DNA of 64,000 nt from Frondihabitans australicus (GTDB lineage: Bacteria > Actinomycetota > Actinomycetes > Actinomycetales > Microbacteriaceae), in contig NZ_RBKS01000001.1 of assembly GCF_003634555.1 (NCBI RefSeq), positions 434,001 to 498,000 on the forward strand, read 5' to 3'. This document shows positions 32,619-40,583 of this stretch, one piece after another. Position numbers and translations under genes: made by a program. The stretch's first letter is position 1; each line of letters begins with the position of its first letter. A model generated the notes under the pieces. It was given only the letters and a program-made list of their open reading frames with translations. It was not told the DNA's origin and searched no databases.

Positions 32619-33815
32619 TCAGCGCGGCACGGACTCGGCGGACAGGCGCGAAGGCCTGCGCCACAGCGAGGTGCTGGGGATCTTCGAGACGTCGACGCGG
32701 TCGGCGTTCCGGCGCACGATCTCGGTGACCTCCTCGAGGAGGCCGTCCGCGAGCCGGATCGGCTCGAGTCCGAGCTCGAGCAGGTGGTCGTTGGTGACCA
32801 GGAGCTCGTTCTCGGCCGCCTCCGTGCGCGGATTGTCGACGTTCTGGATCGTCGCCCCGGTGATCCGGGCGACGACCGCGGCGAGGTCGCGCACCCGGTG
32901 GGTCTCGGTCATCTGGTTCATGATCCGCACGCGCTCGCCGGCGGCGACCGGGTGCTCGACGGCCAGCCGGATGCACTGGACGCTGTTCTGGATGTGGATG
33001 AACGCCCGGGTCTGCCCGCCGGTGCCGTTCACGGTGAGCGGATGCCCGACGACGCCCTCGACCAGGAACCGGTTGAGCACGGTGCCGTAGTCGCCGTCGT
33101 AGTCGAAGCGATTGACGAGACGGTCGTCGCGGCGCGTCTCGGAGGTCTGCGTGCCCCAGACGATGCCCTGGTGCAGGTCGGTGATCCGGAGCCGGTCGAC
33201 CCGGTTGTAGAACGCGAAGAGCAGCTGGTCGAGCGACTTCGTCATGTGATAGACGCTCCCCGGGCTCGTCGGGTACAGGATCTCCTGCGACACCGGCTCG
33301 CCGGTGGCGCCCTCGGTCGTCACCGTCAGGTAGCCCTCGGGCAGGGCGACGCCCGCGGTGCCGTAGCCGTAGACGCCCATCGTGCCCATGTGCACGACGT
33401 GCGGGTCGACGCCGCTCTCGACGATCGCCGCCAGGAGGTTGTGGGTGGCGTTGACGTTGTTGTCGACCGTGTAGCGCTTCGTGGCGGCCGACTTCATCGA
33501 GTACGGGGCGGCGCGCTGCTCGGCGAGGTGCACGACGGCGTCGGGCTCCTCCCGCAGGAGGATGTCGACGAGCCGGTCGAAGTCCTGGGCGACGTCGCAG
33601 GGTGCGAAGCGGATCTCGCGCCCGGTGACCTCGCGCCAGGCGGCGATGCGCTCCTCGATCGGACGGATCGGGGTGAGCGAGCCCACGCCGAGCTCGGTGT
33701 CGATCCTGCGCCGGGACAGGTTGTCGACGATGACGACGTCGTGGCCCGCGGCCGACAGCTCGAGGGCGGTGGGCCAGCCGATGAAGCCGTCGCCGCCGAG
33801 GATCAGTGTTCTCAT
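32619..33815 (-). CDS. sqdB: SqdB-like UDP-sulfoquinovose synthase
   Basis: A 398-residue extended SDR protein that closely follows the plant and bacterial SQD1/SqdB layout: LILGGDGFIGWPTALELS, VDNLSRRRIDTELG, VVHLAEQRAAPYSMKS, MGTMGVYG with Thr145, VYHMTKSLDQ with Tyr189 and Lys193, LHQGIVWGTQT, NRFDYDGDYGTVLNRFLVEG and HPLTVNGTGGQTRAFIHIQN. SqdB condenses UDP-glucose with sulfite to UDP-sulfoquinovose, the head-group donor for the sulfolipid SQDG. ATG 33815 has GGAGGGA upstream and overlaps the stop of the DMT gene. The upstream continuation of the frame to 34919 is antisense noise. Confidence 0.88.
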   Translation of the reverse strand: MRTLILGGDGFIGWPTALELSAAGHDVVIVDNLSRRRIDTELGVGSLTPIRPIEERIAAWREVTGREIRFAPCDVAQDFDRLVDILLREEPDAVVHLAEQRAAPYSMKSAATKRYTVDNNVNATHNLLAAIVESGVDPHVVHMGTMGVYGYGTAGVALPEGYLTVTTEGATGEPVSQEILYPTSPGSVYHMTKSLDQLLFAFYNRVDRLRITDLHQGIVWGTQTSETRRDDRLVNRFDYDGDYGTVLNRFLVEGVVGHPLTVNGTGGQTRAFIHIQNSVQCIRLAVEHPVAAGERVRIMNQMTETHRVRDLAAVVARITGATIQNVDNPRTEAAENELLVTNDHLLELGLEPIRLADGLLEEVTEIVRRNADRVDVSKIPSTSLWRRPSRLSAESVPR

Positions 33816-34711
33816 TGCAGTCCCTCCAGGGGTGTCGAAGCAGGGTGCAGCGGCCGGTCGGCCGTCGCCACGGGGGTTCGTCGGGCGAGCTGTGTGACCG
33901 CGACCGCGACGGCGCAGGCCGCGACGACCTCGCCGGCGACGGCCCACGGCCCTGCCTGCAGACGGTCGCCGAACGCGATCGCGCCGATCGCGGTCGCCAC
34001 GAGCGGGTCGGCCAGGGTCCAGGGCGGCAGCACCGCCGAGAGCGGGCCGGCCTGGTATGCGGCCTGGTTGAGCACGACCGCCACAGCGCCCACCGCGACC
34101 ATGATCAGGCCCGCCAGGATCCAGGTGGCCGGGTTGCTCCCGGCCGTCACCTGCGCCAGCACCAGCTTCAGCAGCGGCGCCACCATGCCGTAGGCGATGC
34201 CCGATGCCAGACCGAACAGCGAGGCGCGGTACCGGGGCAGGGCGACGCCGCCGACCAGGACCGCGAGCGCGCCGAGCACCGCCGCCCCGGTCAGGCACGC
34301 GGCGAGCAGGGGCACGGACGGCAGCGCCCGACCGGCCGACGGCATCGCCAGCACGAGGAATCCGCCGAGCCCGGCGACGAGCAGCGCCGCCCACGACCAC
34401 TCGACGGCGCTCGGCCGACGGTGCTCGAGCAGGGCCGAGGCCGGCAGGGCGAAGAGCACGGCGGACACGAGGATCGGCTGGACGACGCCCAGCTGCGCGC
34501 CGTCCAGAGCCACCGCGTGCAACACGAGCGCTGCTCCTGCGGCCGCGAAGCCGGCGAGCCAGACCGGCCGGTGCAGGAGGTGCCACAGGAGACCGAGGCG
34601 GAGCCCGGTGCCCTCGGGGCCGCGCTTCGCGGTGCCGTGCTGCAGCACGTTGGAGAGCGCGGCGCAGGCCGACGACGCGAGGGCCGCGACGATGGCGAGG
34701 CCGACCGACAT
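33812..34711 (-). CDS. DMT (EamA-type) membrane transporter
   Basis: A 299-residue protein with nine to ten hydrophobic helices in two similar halves (ALASSACAALSNVLQHGTAK at the start, then GVVQPILVSAVLFALPASAL, and PPWTLADPLVATAIGAIAFG in the second half). This is the drug/metabolite transporter layout. ATG 34711 follows GGAGGT; the longer frame to 34831 adds only a polar stretch. It is the first gene of the DMT-sqdB-GT4 operon, and its ATGA overlap with sqdB implies coupled translation. Candidate roles are flipping of a lipid or export of a sugar; the substrate is unknown. Confidence 0.82.
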   Translation of the reverse strand: MSVGLAIVAALASSACAALSNVLQHGTAKRGPEGTGLRLGLLWHLLHRPVWLAGFAAAGAALVLHAVALDGAQLGVVQPILVSAVLFALPASALLEHRRPSAVEWSWAALLVAGLGGFLVLAMPSAGRALPSVPLLAACLTGAAVLGALAVLVGGVALPRYRASLFGLASGIAYGMVAPLLKLVLAQVTAGSNPATWILAGLIMVAVGAVAVVLNQAAYQAGPLSAVLPPWTLADPLVATAIGAIAFGDRLQAGPWAVAGEVVAACAVAVAVTQLARRTPVATADRPLHPASTPLEGLQ

Positions 34712-34792
34712 CGCACCTCCACACGCCCTCCGGTGCCCCGCGCGAGATCGCGACGGGACCTTGCCGGTCGCTGCCATGCCACCAGCGGCGAT

Positions 34793-34860
34793 CCCAGAAG
34801 CGGCTAAGAATGACAGGCCGCTCACGACCATGGTCCTCCGGCTTCTTAACGGAATCTGAG
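34793..34860. promoter_or_regulatory. Two divergent 11-bp repeat pairs between sqdB operon and export permease
   Basis: Plus sense: CCCAGAAGCGG (34793) and CTAAGAATGAC (34804). Minus sense: CTCAGATTCCG (34860-34850) and TTAAGAAGCCG (34849-34839). Each pair has exact 11-base spacing. One pair faces each divergent gene set. Confidence 0.7.
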
Positions 34861-34929
34861 TGCCCGGTCGCCACCCTCGTCCTCGCCCCGGCGCAGTGCC
34901 GGAGCGACCACCGGAGCACAGAGGCAGTC

Positions 34930-35739
34930 GTGACGCAGATCCTTCAGACGGCCGCAGTCGGGACCTCCCGCGCGACGGGTCTCCGCCGCTACCGGCAGGT
35001 GCTGTGGCTGCTGACCAAGCGCGACCTCAAGGTCCGCTACACGACGAGCGTGCTCGGCTACGTGTGGTCGATCCTCGACCCGCTGCTCATGTCGCTGATC
35101 TACTACTTCGTCTTCACGAAGGTGTTCCACCGCAGTGTCGGCGAGGACCCGTACATCGTGTTCCTCCTGAGCGCGCTGCTGCCGTGGCAGTGGTTCAGCA
35201 ACTCGGTCTCCGACAGCACGAAGGCGTTCATCACCGACGCGAAGCTCGTGCGGTCGACGAAGATCCCGCGGACCATCTGGGTGAACCGGATCGTCGCGTC
35301 GAAGGGCATCGAGTTCGTCCTGAGCATCCCGGTGCTGGCGTTCTTCGCGCTGGGATCGCACGCCGCGGTTCACTGGCAGATCGTCCTCTTCCCGGTGGCG
35401 GTGGTGCTCCAGATGGTGCTGATCACCGGCCTCAGCCTGATCATCGCCCCGCTCGTCGTCTTCTTCCGCGACCTCGAGCGCGCGGTGCGCCTGATCCTGC
35501 GGTTCCTCTTCTACGCCACGCCGATCATCTACTCGTCGAAGAGCCTGCCCCGCGAGTTCCGGCCGGTGATGGCCTTCAACCCCCTCGCCGGCATCTTCGA
35601 CGTCTACCGGGCCACGTTCTTCCCGCAGGAGCTCATCAAGAAGGAGGCCGTCGTCGGCGCCGTCGTGTGCTTCGTGGTCCTGGGCGTGGGGCTCGTGGTG
35701 TTCCGCCTGTGCGAGCGCGCCGTGCTGAAGGAGATCTGA
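34930..35739 (+). CDS. ABC-2 type polysaccharide/teichoic acid export permease (TagG/Wzm-like)
   Basis: A 269-residue permease with six helices. Blocks include LLTKRDLKVRYTTSVLGYVW near the N-terminus (the amphipathic start of TagG/Wzm proteins), LSALLPWQWFSNSVSDST, ATPIIYSSKSLPREFRPVMA and FNPLAGIFDVYRATFFP. GTG 34930 has AGAGG upstream. Such permeases need a TagH/Wzt ATPase, which is not adjacent in this window: the next gene is convergent. It would export the polymer made by the TagF-GT4 fusion or a similar lipid-linked glycan. Confidence 0.88.
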   Translation: MTQILQTAAVGTSRATGLRRYRQVLWLLTKRDLKVRYTTSVLGYVWSILDPLLMSLIYYFVFTKVFHRSVGEDPYIVFLLSALLPWQWFSNSVSDSTKAFITDAKLVRSTKIPRTIWVNRIVASKGIEFVLSIPVLAFFALGSHAAVHWQIVLFPVAVVLQMVLITGLSLIIAPLVVFFRDLERAVRLILRFLFYATPIIYSSKSLPREFRPVMAFNPLAGIFDVYRATFFPQELIKKEAVVGAVVCFVVLGVGLVVFRLCERAVLKEI

Positions 35740-35750
35740 TGGGCGCAGGA

Positions 35751-36305
35751 TCAGCGCGTCGCGTCCTCCAGCTCACGCCGCCGCGCGAGGTCGCCTTCCT
35801 CGTCCGACGCCTCGCCGCCGAGCGTCGGGCGGTTCCGGTACTCGCGCCAGGTGAGGAGCACGATGATCGCGTCGAAGATCGTGAGGGCGAGCAGGCCCCA
35901 GCCGAAGTTCACGACGAGCTCGTACGACTGGTAGGCGATGAACGCGATGAGCACGCCGATCGCCCAGGGGTAGATGCGGTAGCGGTGCGTCGCGACGGCG
36001 AGCAGCAGGCCGATCTTCACGACCCCGTGGACGATGAGGTAGACCGCGGCGAAGGTCACGGCCGACGCCGTGAGTCCGCCGACGAAGTCGACGAGCCAGA
36101 GCGAGAGGGCGTCGTCGGGATCCTGACTGAGTCGCTGCTGCGTGAGGAACGTCGCCCAGCCCTGCAGGGCCTGCGGGCTGACGAGCGTGAGCAGGATGCC
36201 CGCGAGGACCTCGCCGATCCCGTACACGCCCTTGGCGACGACGCCCCAGCGGAACACGAGGTGGAGCAGGCCCGACTCGGTCGTCGGGGTGCCTGTGCGC
36301 GTCAT
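35751..36305 (-). CDS. DUF2127 membrane protein
   Basis: A 184-residue protein with four hydrophobic helices. The blocks FRWGVVAKGVYGIGEVLAGI, YLIVHGVVKIGLLLAVA, YPWAIGVLIAFIAYQSYELV and FDAIIVLLTWREYRNR are characteristic of DUF2127. ATG 36305 is chosen because the upstream frame to 36422 is Arg/Pro-rich noise. The function of the family is unknown. Two TGTAAGAA repeats 21 bases apart lie 54 bases upstream of the start, similar to the half-sites in front of nearby envelope genes. It ends 11 bases from the end of the export permease. Confidence 0.83.
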   Translation of the reverse strand: MTRTGTPTTESGLLHLVFRWGVVAKGVYGIGEVLAGILLTLVSPQALQGWATFLTQQRLSQDPDDALSLWLVDFVGGLTASAVTFAAVYLIVHGVVKIGLLLAVATHRYRIYPWAIGVLIAFIAYQSYELVVNFGWGLLALTIFDAIIVLLTWREYRNRPTLGGEASDEEGDLARRRELEDATR

Positions 36306-36358
36306 CCTGCCCACCTCTCGTCTCGGAGCACCAGGCTCGCGTGGCCGCGCCCAGATTT

Positions 36359-36388
36359 GTGTAAGAAGCGTTCGCGTTCGTGTAAGAA
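36359..36388 (+). promoter_or_regulatory. GTGTAAGAA direct repeat, 21-bp period
   Basis: GTGTAAGAA at 36359-36367 and again at 36380-36388, two helical turns apart, with GCG and CCG following. The core TAAGAA is shared with the 11-bp half-sites at 27148, 34804 and 34847, but the spacing differs, so it may be a related or separate site. Confidence 0.5.
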
Positions 36389-36471
36389 CCGGTAGGCGCG
36401 GCCGGCGGCACCGACCGTTCACCGAGTGGTCACGCGACAGCCATTCTCGGCCCGAGTTCGTTCCATACAGT

Positions 36472-36489
36472 TTCTAACGCTCGTTAGAA
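36472..36489. promoter_or_regulatory. Perfect 18-bp palindrome before the ferric-type ABC operon
   Basis: TTCTAACGCTCGTTAGAA is fully symmetric. TACAGT (36466-36471) is a -10 element directly abutting it, so a bound repressor would block initiation. The same core, CTAACGNNNGTTAGAA, recurs at 40531-40546 before the FTR1-like gene. Confidence 0.78.
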
Positions 36490-36522
36490 GCCAGGAACAA
36501 CACTCAGCGCGAAGGATGAAAC

Positions 36523-37599
36523 ATGACTGCCCGATCCCGCATCGCCGCCCTCGGAGTCCTCGCCGTGGCGGCCGCCGCCCTGACCGGATGCACGGCGGCG
36601 GCTCACGGAACGACCACCGCGTCGACGGCCGCCACGAGCGCCGCGAAGGAGCCGCTCACGCTCTACGCCGCCGTCGCCTACGACGCGATGGTCTCGAAGG
36701 CGTTCACGGCCAAGACCGGGATCCCGGTGAAGGTCGTCGACGACAGCACCGGCCCGCTCCTCACCAAGATCGCCGCCGAGAAGAACAACCCGCAGTGGTC
36801 GCTGTTCTGGGCCGACGGCGCCACGGCGTACGCGTCGCTCGACCAGCAGGGCCTGCTCGGCTCGTACACGCCCTCGGCGTCGTACGACGCGGTCGGGAAG
36901 TCGGTCGTGCCGGCCGACCACAGCTACACGCCCACCGGTGTCACGCTCGTGCCGGGGCTCATCTACAACTCGGCCAAGATCTCGGCGCCGACCAGCTACG
37001 ACGACCTCCTGTCGTCGACCTTCAAAAACCAGGGCGGTATGAACGACCCGGCGCAGTCCGGGCCCACCTATCCGCTCATCGCGGGCCTGATGAACCAGTT
37101 CGGCGGCGAGAAGAACGGCGTCGCCAAGGGCGAGGCGTACCTCTCGAAGCTCAAGGCGAACGGCATCAAGGTGTACCCGACGAACGGCGACACCCTGCAC
37201 GCCCTCGAGACCGGCCAGATCAACTACGGCCTCATCCAGAGCTCCGCCGCCCTCGGCGAGGTGCTGACCGCCAAGACGAGCGCGACGTTCAAGCCGAAGG
37301 TGGTCTACCTCTCGAAGTCGACGCTGCTTCCGGCGAACCTCGCGATGTCGAAGAGCCTCGACGCCGTGCAGAAGAAGGAGGCCGGCGAGTACATCGACTT
37401 CGCGCTGTCGTCGCAGGGCCAGGCGCTCATGCAGAAGGCCGACCCGGCCGGCGACTCGCTGTTCTACCCGATCGTCTCGGGCGGCACCCCGCTGCCCGGC
37501 ATGACGGCGTTCCCGACCGCGTACCAGACGATCGACCCGAAGTTCTGGGGTCCGCTCCAGGGCCAGGTCACGACCTGGTTCGACTCGAACGTCAAATGA
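36523..37599 (+). CDS. Ferric-type ABC transporter binding lipoprotein
   Basis: A 358-residue protein with lipoprotein signal (AAALTGCTAA, Cys24). The start of the mature domain, LTLYAAVAYDAMVSKAFTAK followed by TGIPVKVVDDSTGPLL, and the later STFKNQGGMNDPAQSG match family 1 iron(III)/2-aminoethylphosphonate-type binding proteins (FbpA/AfuA group). Iron is the most common ligand; phosphonate or another oxyanion is possible. GAAGGA precedes the ATG. The next gene overlaps its stop, and a symmetric operator lies just after its promoter. Confidence 0.86.
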   Translation: MTARSRIAALGVLAVAAAALTGCTAAAHGTTTASTAATSAAKEPLTLYAAVAYDAMVSKAFTAKTGIPVKVVDDSTGPLLTKIAAEKNNPQWSLFWADGATAYASLDQQGLLGSYTPSASYDAVGKSVVPADHSYTPTGVTLVPGLIYNSAKISAPTSYDDLLSSTFKNQGGMNDPAQSGPTYPLIAGLMNQFGGEKNGVAKGEAYLSKLKANGIKVYPTNGDTLHALETGQINYGLIQSSAALGEVLTAKTSATFKPKVVYLSKSTLLPANLAMSKSLDAVQKKEAGEYIDFALSSQGQALMQKADPAGDSLFYPIVSGGTPLPGMTAFPTAYQTIDPKFWGPLQGQVTTWFDSNVK

Positions 37600-39389
37600 T
37601 CGCCCTCGCGACGCCGCGTGACGCGGCCGCCTCCCTCGCCGGAGAGGCCCTGACCGACTCCCCGGAGGCGGCCGCGCGCCGGCTGCCGCGTCGGCGGCGT
37701 CGCGTCAGCGCCCTCACCGTCTTCTGGGTCGTCATCGTCGCGATCCTGGTGCTGCCCATCGCGCTCTTCCTCGCCGTCGCGTTCAGCCCGGCGCTCCTGA
37801 GTCAGGGCCCGCAGTGGTTCACCCTCGACGCGTTCCGCCAGGCCCTCACCGGGCAGCTGCTCACAGGCGTCGTCGACTCGCTCGGCGTCGGCGTCTCGAC
37901 GGCGGTGCTGTCGGCGGCGATCGGGTTCGCGCTGGCGTGGCTTGTGCTGCGGACGAACGCTCCGGGCCGCAGGATCGCGACGGGGCTCGTCTTCGCGCTG
38001 CTCCTGGCGCCCTCGTACCTCATCGCCCTCGGCTGGGAGCGTCTGCTCGAGCCGAACGGCGTCCTCGCCGTGCTGGGCGTGCCCGACGCCGGCCTGCGAG
38101 CGACGATCTACGGCCCGGTCGGAGTCGTCGTCGTGCTCACCATGAAGGGCATTCCGTTCGCGTTCCTCGCCATCGCGAACGCGGTCCGCGGCCTGGGCGA
38201 CGAGTTCCAGGACGCCCTCCGGGTGCACGGGGGCGGTCGCGCGGCCGCCCTGCGCCTGAACGTCGCGATGCTGGCTCCGGCGATCTGGGCGGCGCTCGCG
38301 ATCGTGTTCGCCGAGTCGGTGAGCGACTTCGGCGTTGCGTCGACGCTGGCGAACGACTCGCACTTCGTCGTCGCGACCTACACGCTCTACACGGCCGTCG
38401 AGGCGTTCCCGGTCGACTTCCCGGTGGCGTCGGCGGTCAGCTGGGTGCTCCTCGTGCTCGTCGCGCTCGCGCTCCTGGCGCAGGGGCGCGCGCTCCGCGG
38501 GCGCAGCTTCCGCGTGCTCGGGGGCCGCTCGCGGCCGGCGTCGCGTGCTCGGCTCGGCGTGCCAGGCGCCCTGACCGCCGCGCTCTTCGTCGGGGTGGTG
38601 GCCGTAGTGGGCGTGGGCGTCCCAGCGTTCGGCGCCGTCTCGGCCTCGCTCATCTCGAACCTCGGGTCGCTCGGGGCGCACAGCGTCACGCTCGGCAACT
38701 ACACGCGGGTGCTCACCAGCCCCGACCTCCTCGGCCCGCTGAAGTACTCGGCGATCCTGGCCACCGTGACCGCCAGCGTGACGGTGGTCATGGCGACCGT
38801 GTGCGCGCGGCTCCTCGCCGCCTCGGGAGCGACCGCGAGCGGCAGGATCCTCGACCTCGTCCTACTCGGCGCCGTGGCCCTGCCTGGCATCGTCTTCGCC
38901 GCCGGCTACATCTTCGCCTACAACCTGCCGCTCACGAACGCCCTCGGGATCCACCTCTACGGCACCACGACGCTCCTGGTCCTCGCCTACATCGCGACCG
39001 CGCTGCCGTCGACGTCGCGCGTCCTCGTCGGCACGATGGGCCAGCTGCAGGAGTCGATGACGCACGCGTCCCGGGTTCACGGCAGCGGCGCCGCCCGCGC
39101 CTGGGCCACCATCGTGCTGCCGATCGTCTCCCGCCCGCTCCTGTCGGCCTGGCTGCTCACCTTCACCGCGACGCTCCTGGAGCTGCCGGTGTCGCAGCTG
39201 CTCGCGCCCGCCGGAACCCAGCCGGTCTCGGTCGGGATCGACGTCGCGCTCGGCAAGTACGACTTCGGCGGCGCGACCGCCATGGAGGTGCTCGCCATCC
39301 TGTTCGCCCTCGCCGTCGTCGGCGCCGGCTACGCCCTCTACCGCCTCGCCGCACCCGTCGGCTGGCGCACCCTCGGAAAGGCCCGGTGA
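37596..39389 (+). CDS. FbpB-type double-domain ABC permease
   Basis: A 597-residue permease with two copies of the BPD transporter domain, about 45-285 and 330-590, each with six helices and an EAA loop (LGDEFQDALRVHGGGRAAAL in the first, LQESMTHASRVHGSGAARAW in the second). This doubled layout is typical of ferric-ion permeases. ATG 37596 lies in the stop of the binding protein gene. The ATPase gene follows after 4 bases. Confidence 0.9.
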   Translation: MIALATPRDAAASLAGEALTDSPEAAARRLPRRRRRVSALTVFWVVIVAILVLPIALFLAVAFSPALLSQGPQWFTLDAFRQALTGQLLTGVVDSLGVGVSTAVLSAAIGFALAWLVLRTNAPGRRIATGLVFALLLAPSYLIALGWERLLEPNGVLAVLGVPDAGLRATIYGPVGVVVVLTMKGIPFAFLAIANAVRGLGDEFQDALRVHGGGRAAALRLNVAMLAPAIWAALAIVFAESVSDFGVASTLANDSHFVVATYTLYTAVEAFPVDFPVASAVSWVLLVLVALALLAQGRALRGRSFRVLGGRSRPASRARLGVPGALTAALFVGVVAVVGVGVPAFGAVSASLISNLGSLGAHSVTLGNYTRVLTSPDLLGPLKYSAILATVTASVTVVMATVCARLLAASGATASGRILDLVLLGAVALPGIVFAAGYIFAYNLPLTNALGIHLYGTTTLLVLAYIATALPSTSRVLVGTMGQLQESMTHASRVHGSGAARAWATIVLPIVSRPLLSAWLLTFTATLLELPVSQLLAPAGTQPVSVGIDVALGKYDFGGATAMEVLAILFALAVVGAGYALYRLAAPVGWRTLGKAR

Positions 39390-39393
39390 CCGC

Positions 39394-40512
39394 ATGACCC
39401 TCCTCGACCGACGAACCGCAGCCGCACCCCGTGACGGAGGCGGCCACGAGGTGGTCGTGCGCGGCGCCACCAAGCGCTACGGCCGCGCCACGGCGCTCGA
39501 CGGCGTCGACCTGGAGATCGAGCCGGGCCGGTTCATGGTGCTCCTCGGGCCGTCCGGCTCGGGCAAGACCACTCTGCTGCGGGGCATCGCCGGCATCGAG
39601 GCCTTCGACGACGGCACCGTCCACTTCGGCGACACGCCCATCAGCTCGGGGCGCACGAGCGTCCCCGCCGAGCGCCGCGACGTCGCCATGGTCTTCCAGG
39701 ACTACGCGCTCTGGCCGCACATGACGGTGGCGCAGAACGTCGAGTACGCGCTCCGGAGGCGCTCCCTGCAGGGTTCCGCGCGGCGCAGCCTGGCGGCGAC
39801 CGCACTCGAACGCGTCGGCCTCGACGGCCTCGGGGCGCGCTATCCGCACGAGCTCTCCGGCGGCCAGCAGCAGCGCGTCGCGCTGGCCCGCGCCGTGGTC
39901 GCCGAGCCCGCGCTGCTGCTGTTCGACGAGCCGCTGTCGAATCTCGACGCCGACCTCCGCGAGCGGCTCCGGGTGGAGATCTCGACCCTGGCTCGGTCGT
40001 CCGGCGCGACGTCGCTCTACATCACCCACGACCAGTCGGAGGCGTTCGCGCTCGCCGACGAGATCGCCGTGCTGCGCGACGGCCGAGTGGTGCAGCGCGG
40101 CACGCCGGAAGAGGTCTACCGGCACCCGGTGAACCCGTTCGTCGCGGGATTCACCGGCCTCGCGGGCGCGGTCGAGGGGACGGTCACCGGGGTCGCGGGG
40201 CCGTACGCGGTCGTGCGGGTGGGCGACGACGAGATCCTGGCGCGGCCCGGCCTCCTCGACGGGGTGAGCGGCGACGTCCGGATCCTGGTGCGCCCGACGG
40301 CCACCCGACTCGTCTCCGGCGACGCCCCCGAGGCGAGCGGGCATCTGGCCGGGCGCGTCGTCGACATCGCCTTCCGCGGCCGGGGTTACGACCACGTCGT
40401 CGAGACCGCTCACGGTCGACTCGCCGGCGTCTTCGCGGAGCGCTCCTGGCGTCGCGACGTGGGGTGCCGCATCGCGCTCGACCCGGACGGCTGCCTCGCC
40501 TTCCCCGCCTGA
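39394..40512 (+). CDS. FbpC-type ABC transporter ATPase
   Basis: A 372-residue ATPase with Walker A GPSGSGKTTLL, Q-loop VFQDYALWPHMTV, signature LSGGQQQRVALARAVV, Walker B LLLFDEPLSNLD, and the H-loop YITHDQSEA. Residues about 245-372 form an OB/TOBE regulatory domain, as in FbpC and PotA. It completes a three-gene importer with the two genes upstream. ATG 39394 is 4 bases after the permease stop. Confidence 0.93.
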   Translation: MTLLDRRTAAAPRDGGGHEVVVRGATKRYGRATALDGVDLEIEPGRFMVLLGPSGSGKTTLLRGIAGIEAFDDGTVHFGDTPISSGRTSVPAERRDVAMVFQDYALWPHMTVAQNVEYALRRRSLQGSARRSLAATALERVGLDGLGARYPHELSGGQQQRVALARAVVAEPALLLFDEPLSNLDADLRERLRVEISTLARSSGATSLYITHDQSEAFALADEIAVLRDGRVVQRGTPEEVYRHPVNPFVAGFTGLAGAVEGTVTGVAGPYAVVRVGDDEILARPGLLDGVSGDVRILVRPTATRLVSGDAPEASGHLAGRVVDIAFRGRGYDHVVETAHGRLAGVFAERSWRRDVGCRIALDPDGCLAFPA

Positions 40513-40530
40513 CGACCGTCACACAAGAAC

Positions 40531-40547
40531 CTAACGACTGTTAGAAT
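40531..40547. promoter_or_regulatory. Operator and -10 of the FTR1-like gene
   Basis: CTAACGACTGTTAGAA (40531-40546) repeats the core of the palindrome at 36472-36489 with 13 of 16 positions identical. TAGAAT (40542-40547) is a -10 element that overlaps it. Control by the same repressor is likely. Confidence 0.72.
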
Positions 40548-40583
40548 CATTCGCGAACACGATCACTCACTCTGGAGGAGCCC

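Noticed and set aside
5086-33815. Functional link between the sulfite-oxidase-like enzyme and SqdB through sulfite
   Set aside because: The genes are 27 kb apart with different neighbours and no shared regulatory site; nothing in the sequence supports a joint pathway.
32619-34919. A 766-codon minus-strand frame that would fuse sqdB to an upstream domain
   Set aside because: The part upstream of ATG 33815 is antisense to nothing functional and lies out of frame over the DMT transporter gene; it is Arg/Ala-rich, as G/C-rich shadow frames are, while the DMT frame has clear helices and its own ribosome-binding site.
36417-36434. GTTCACC and GGTCACG, 11 bases apart, resembling a PhoP box
   Set aside because: Only one poor pair is present, the second half differs from GTTCACC at two positions, and the stronger palindrome at 36472 explains control of the gene better.
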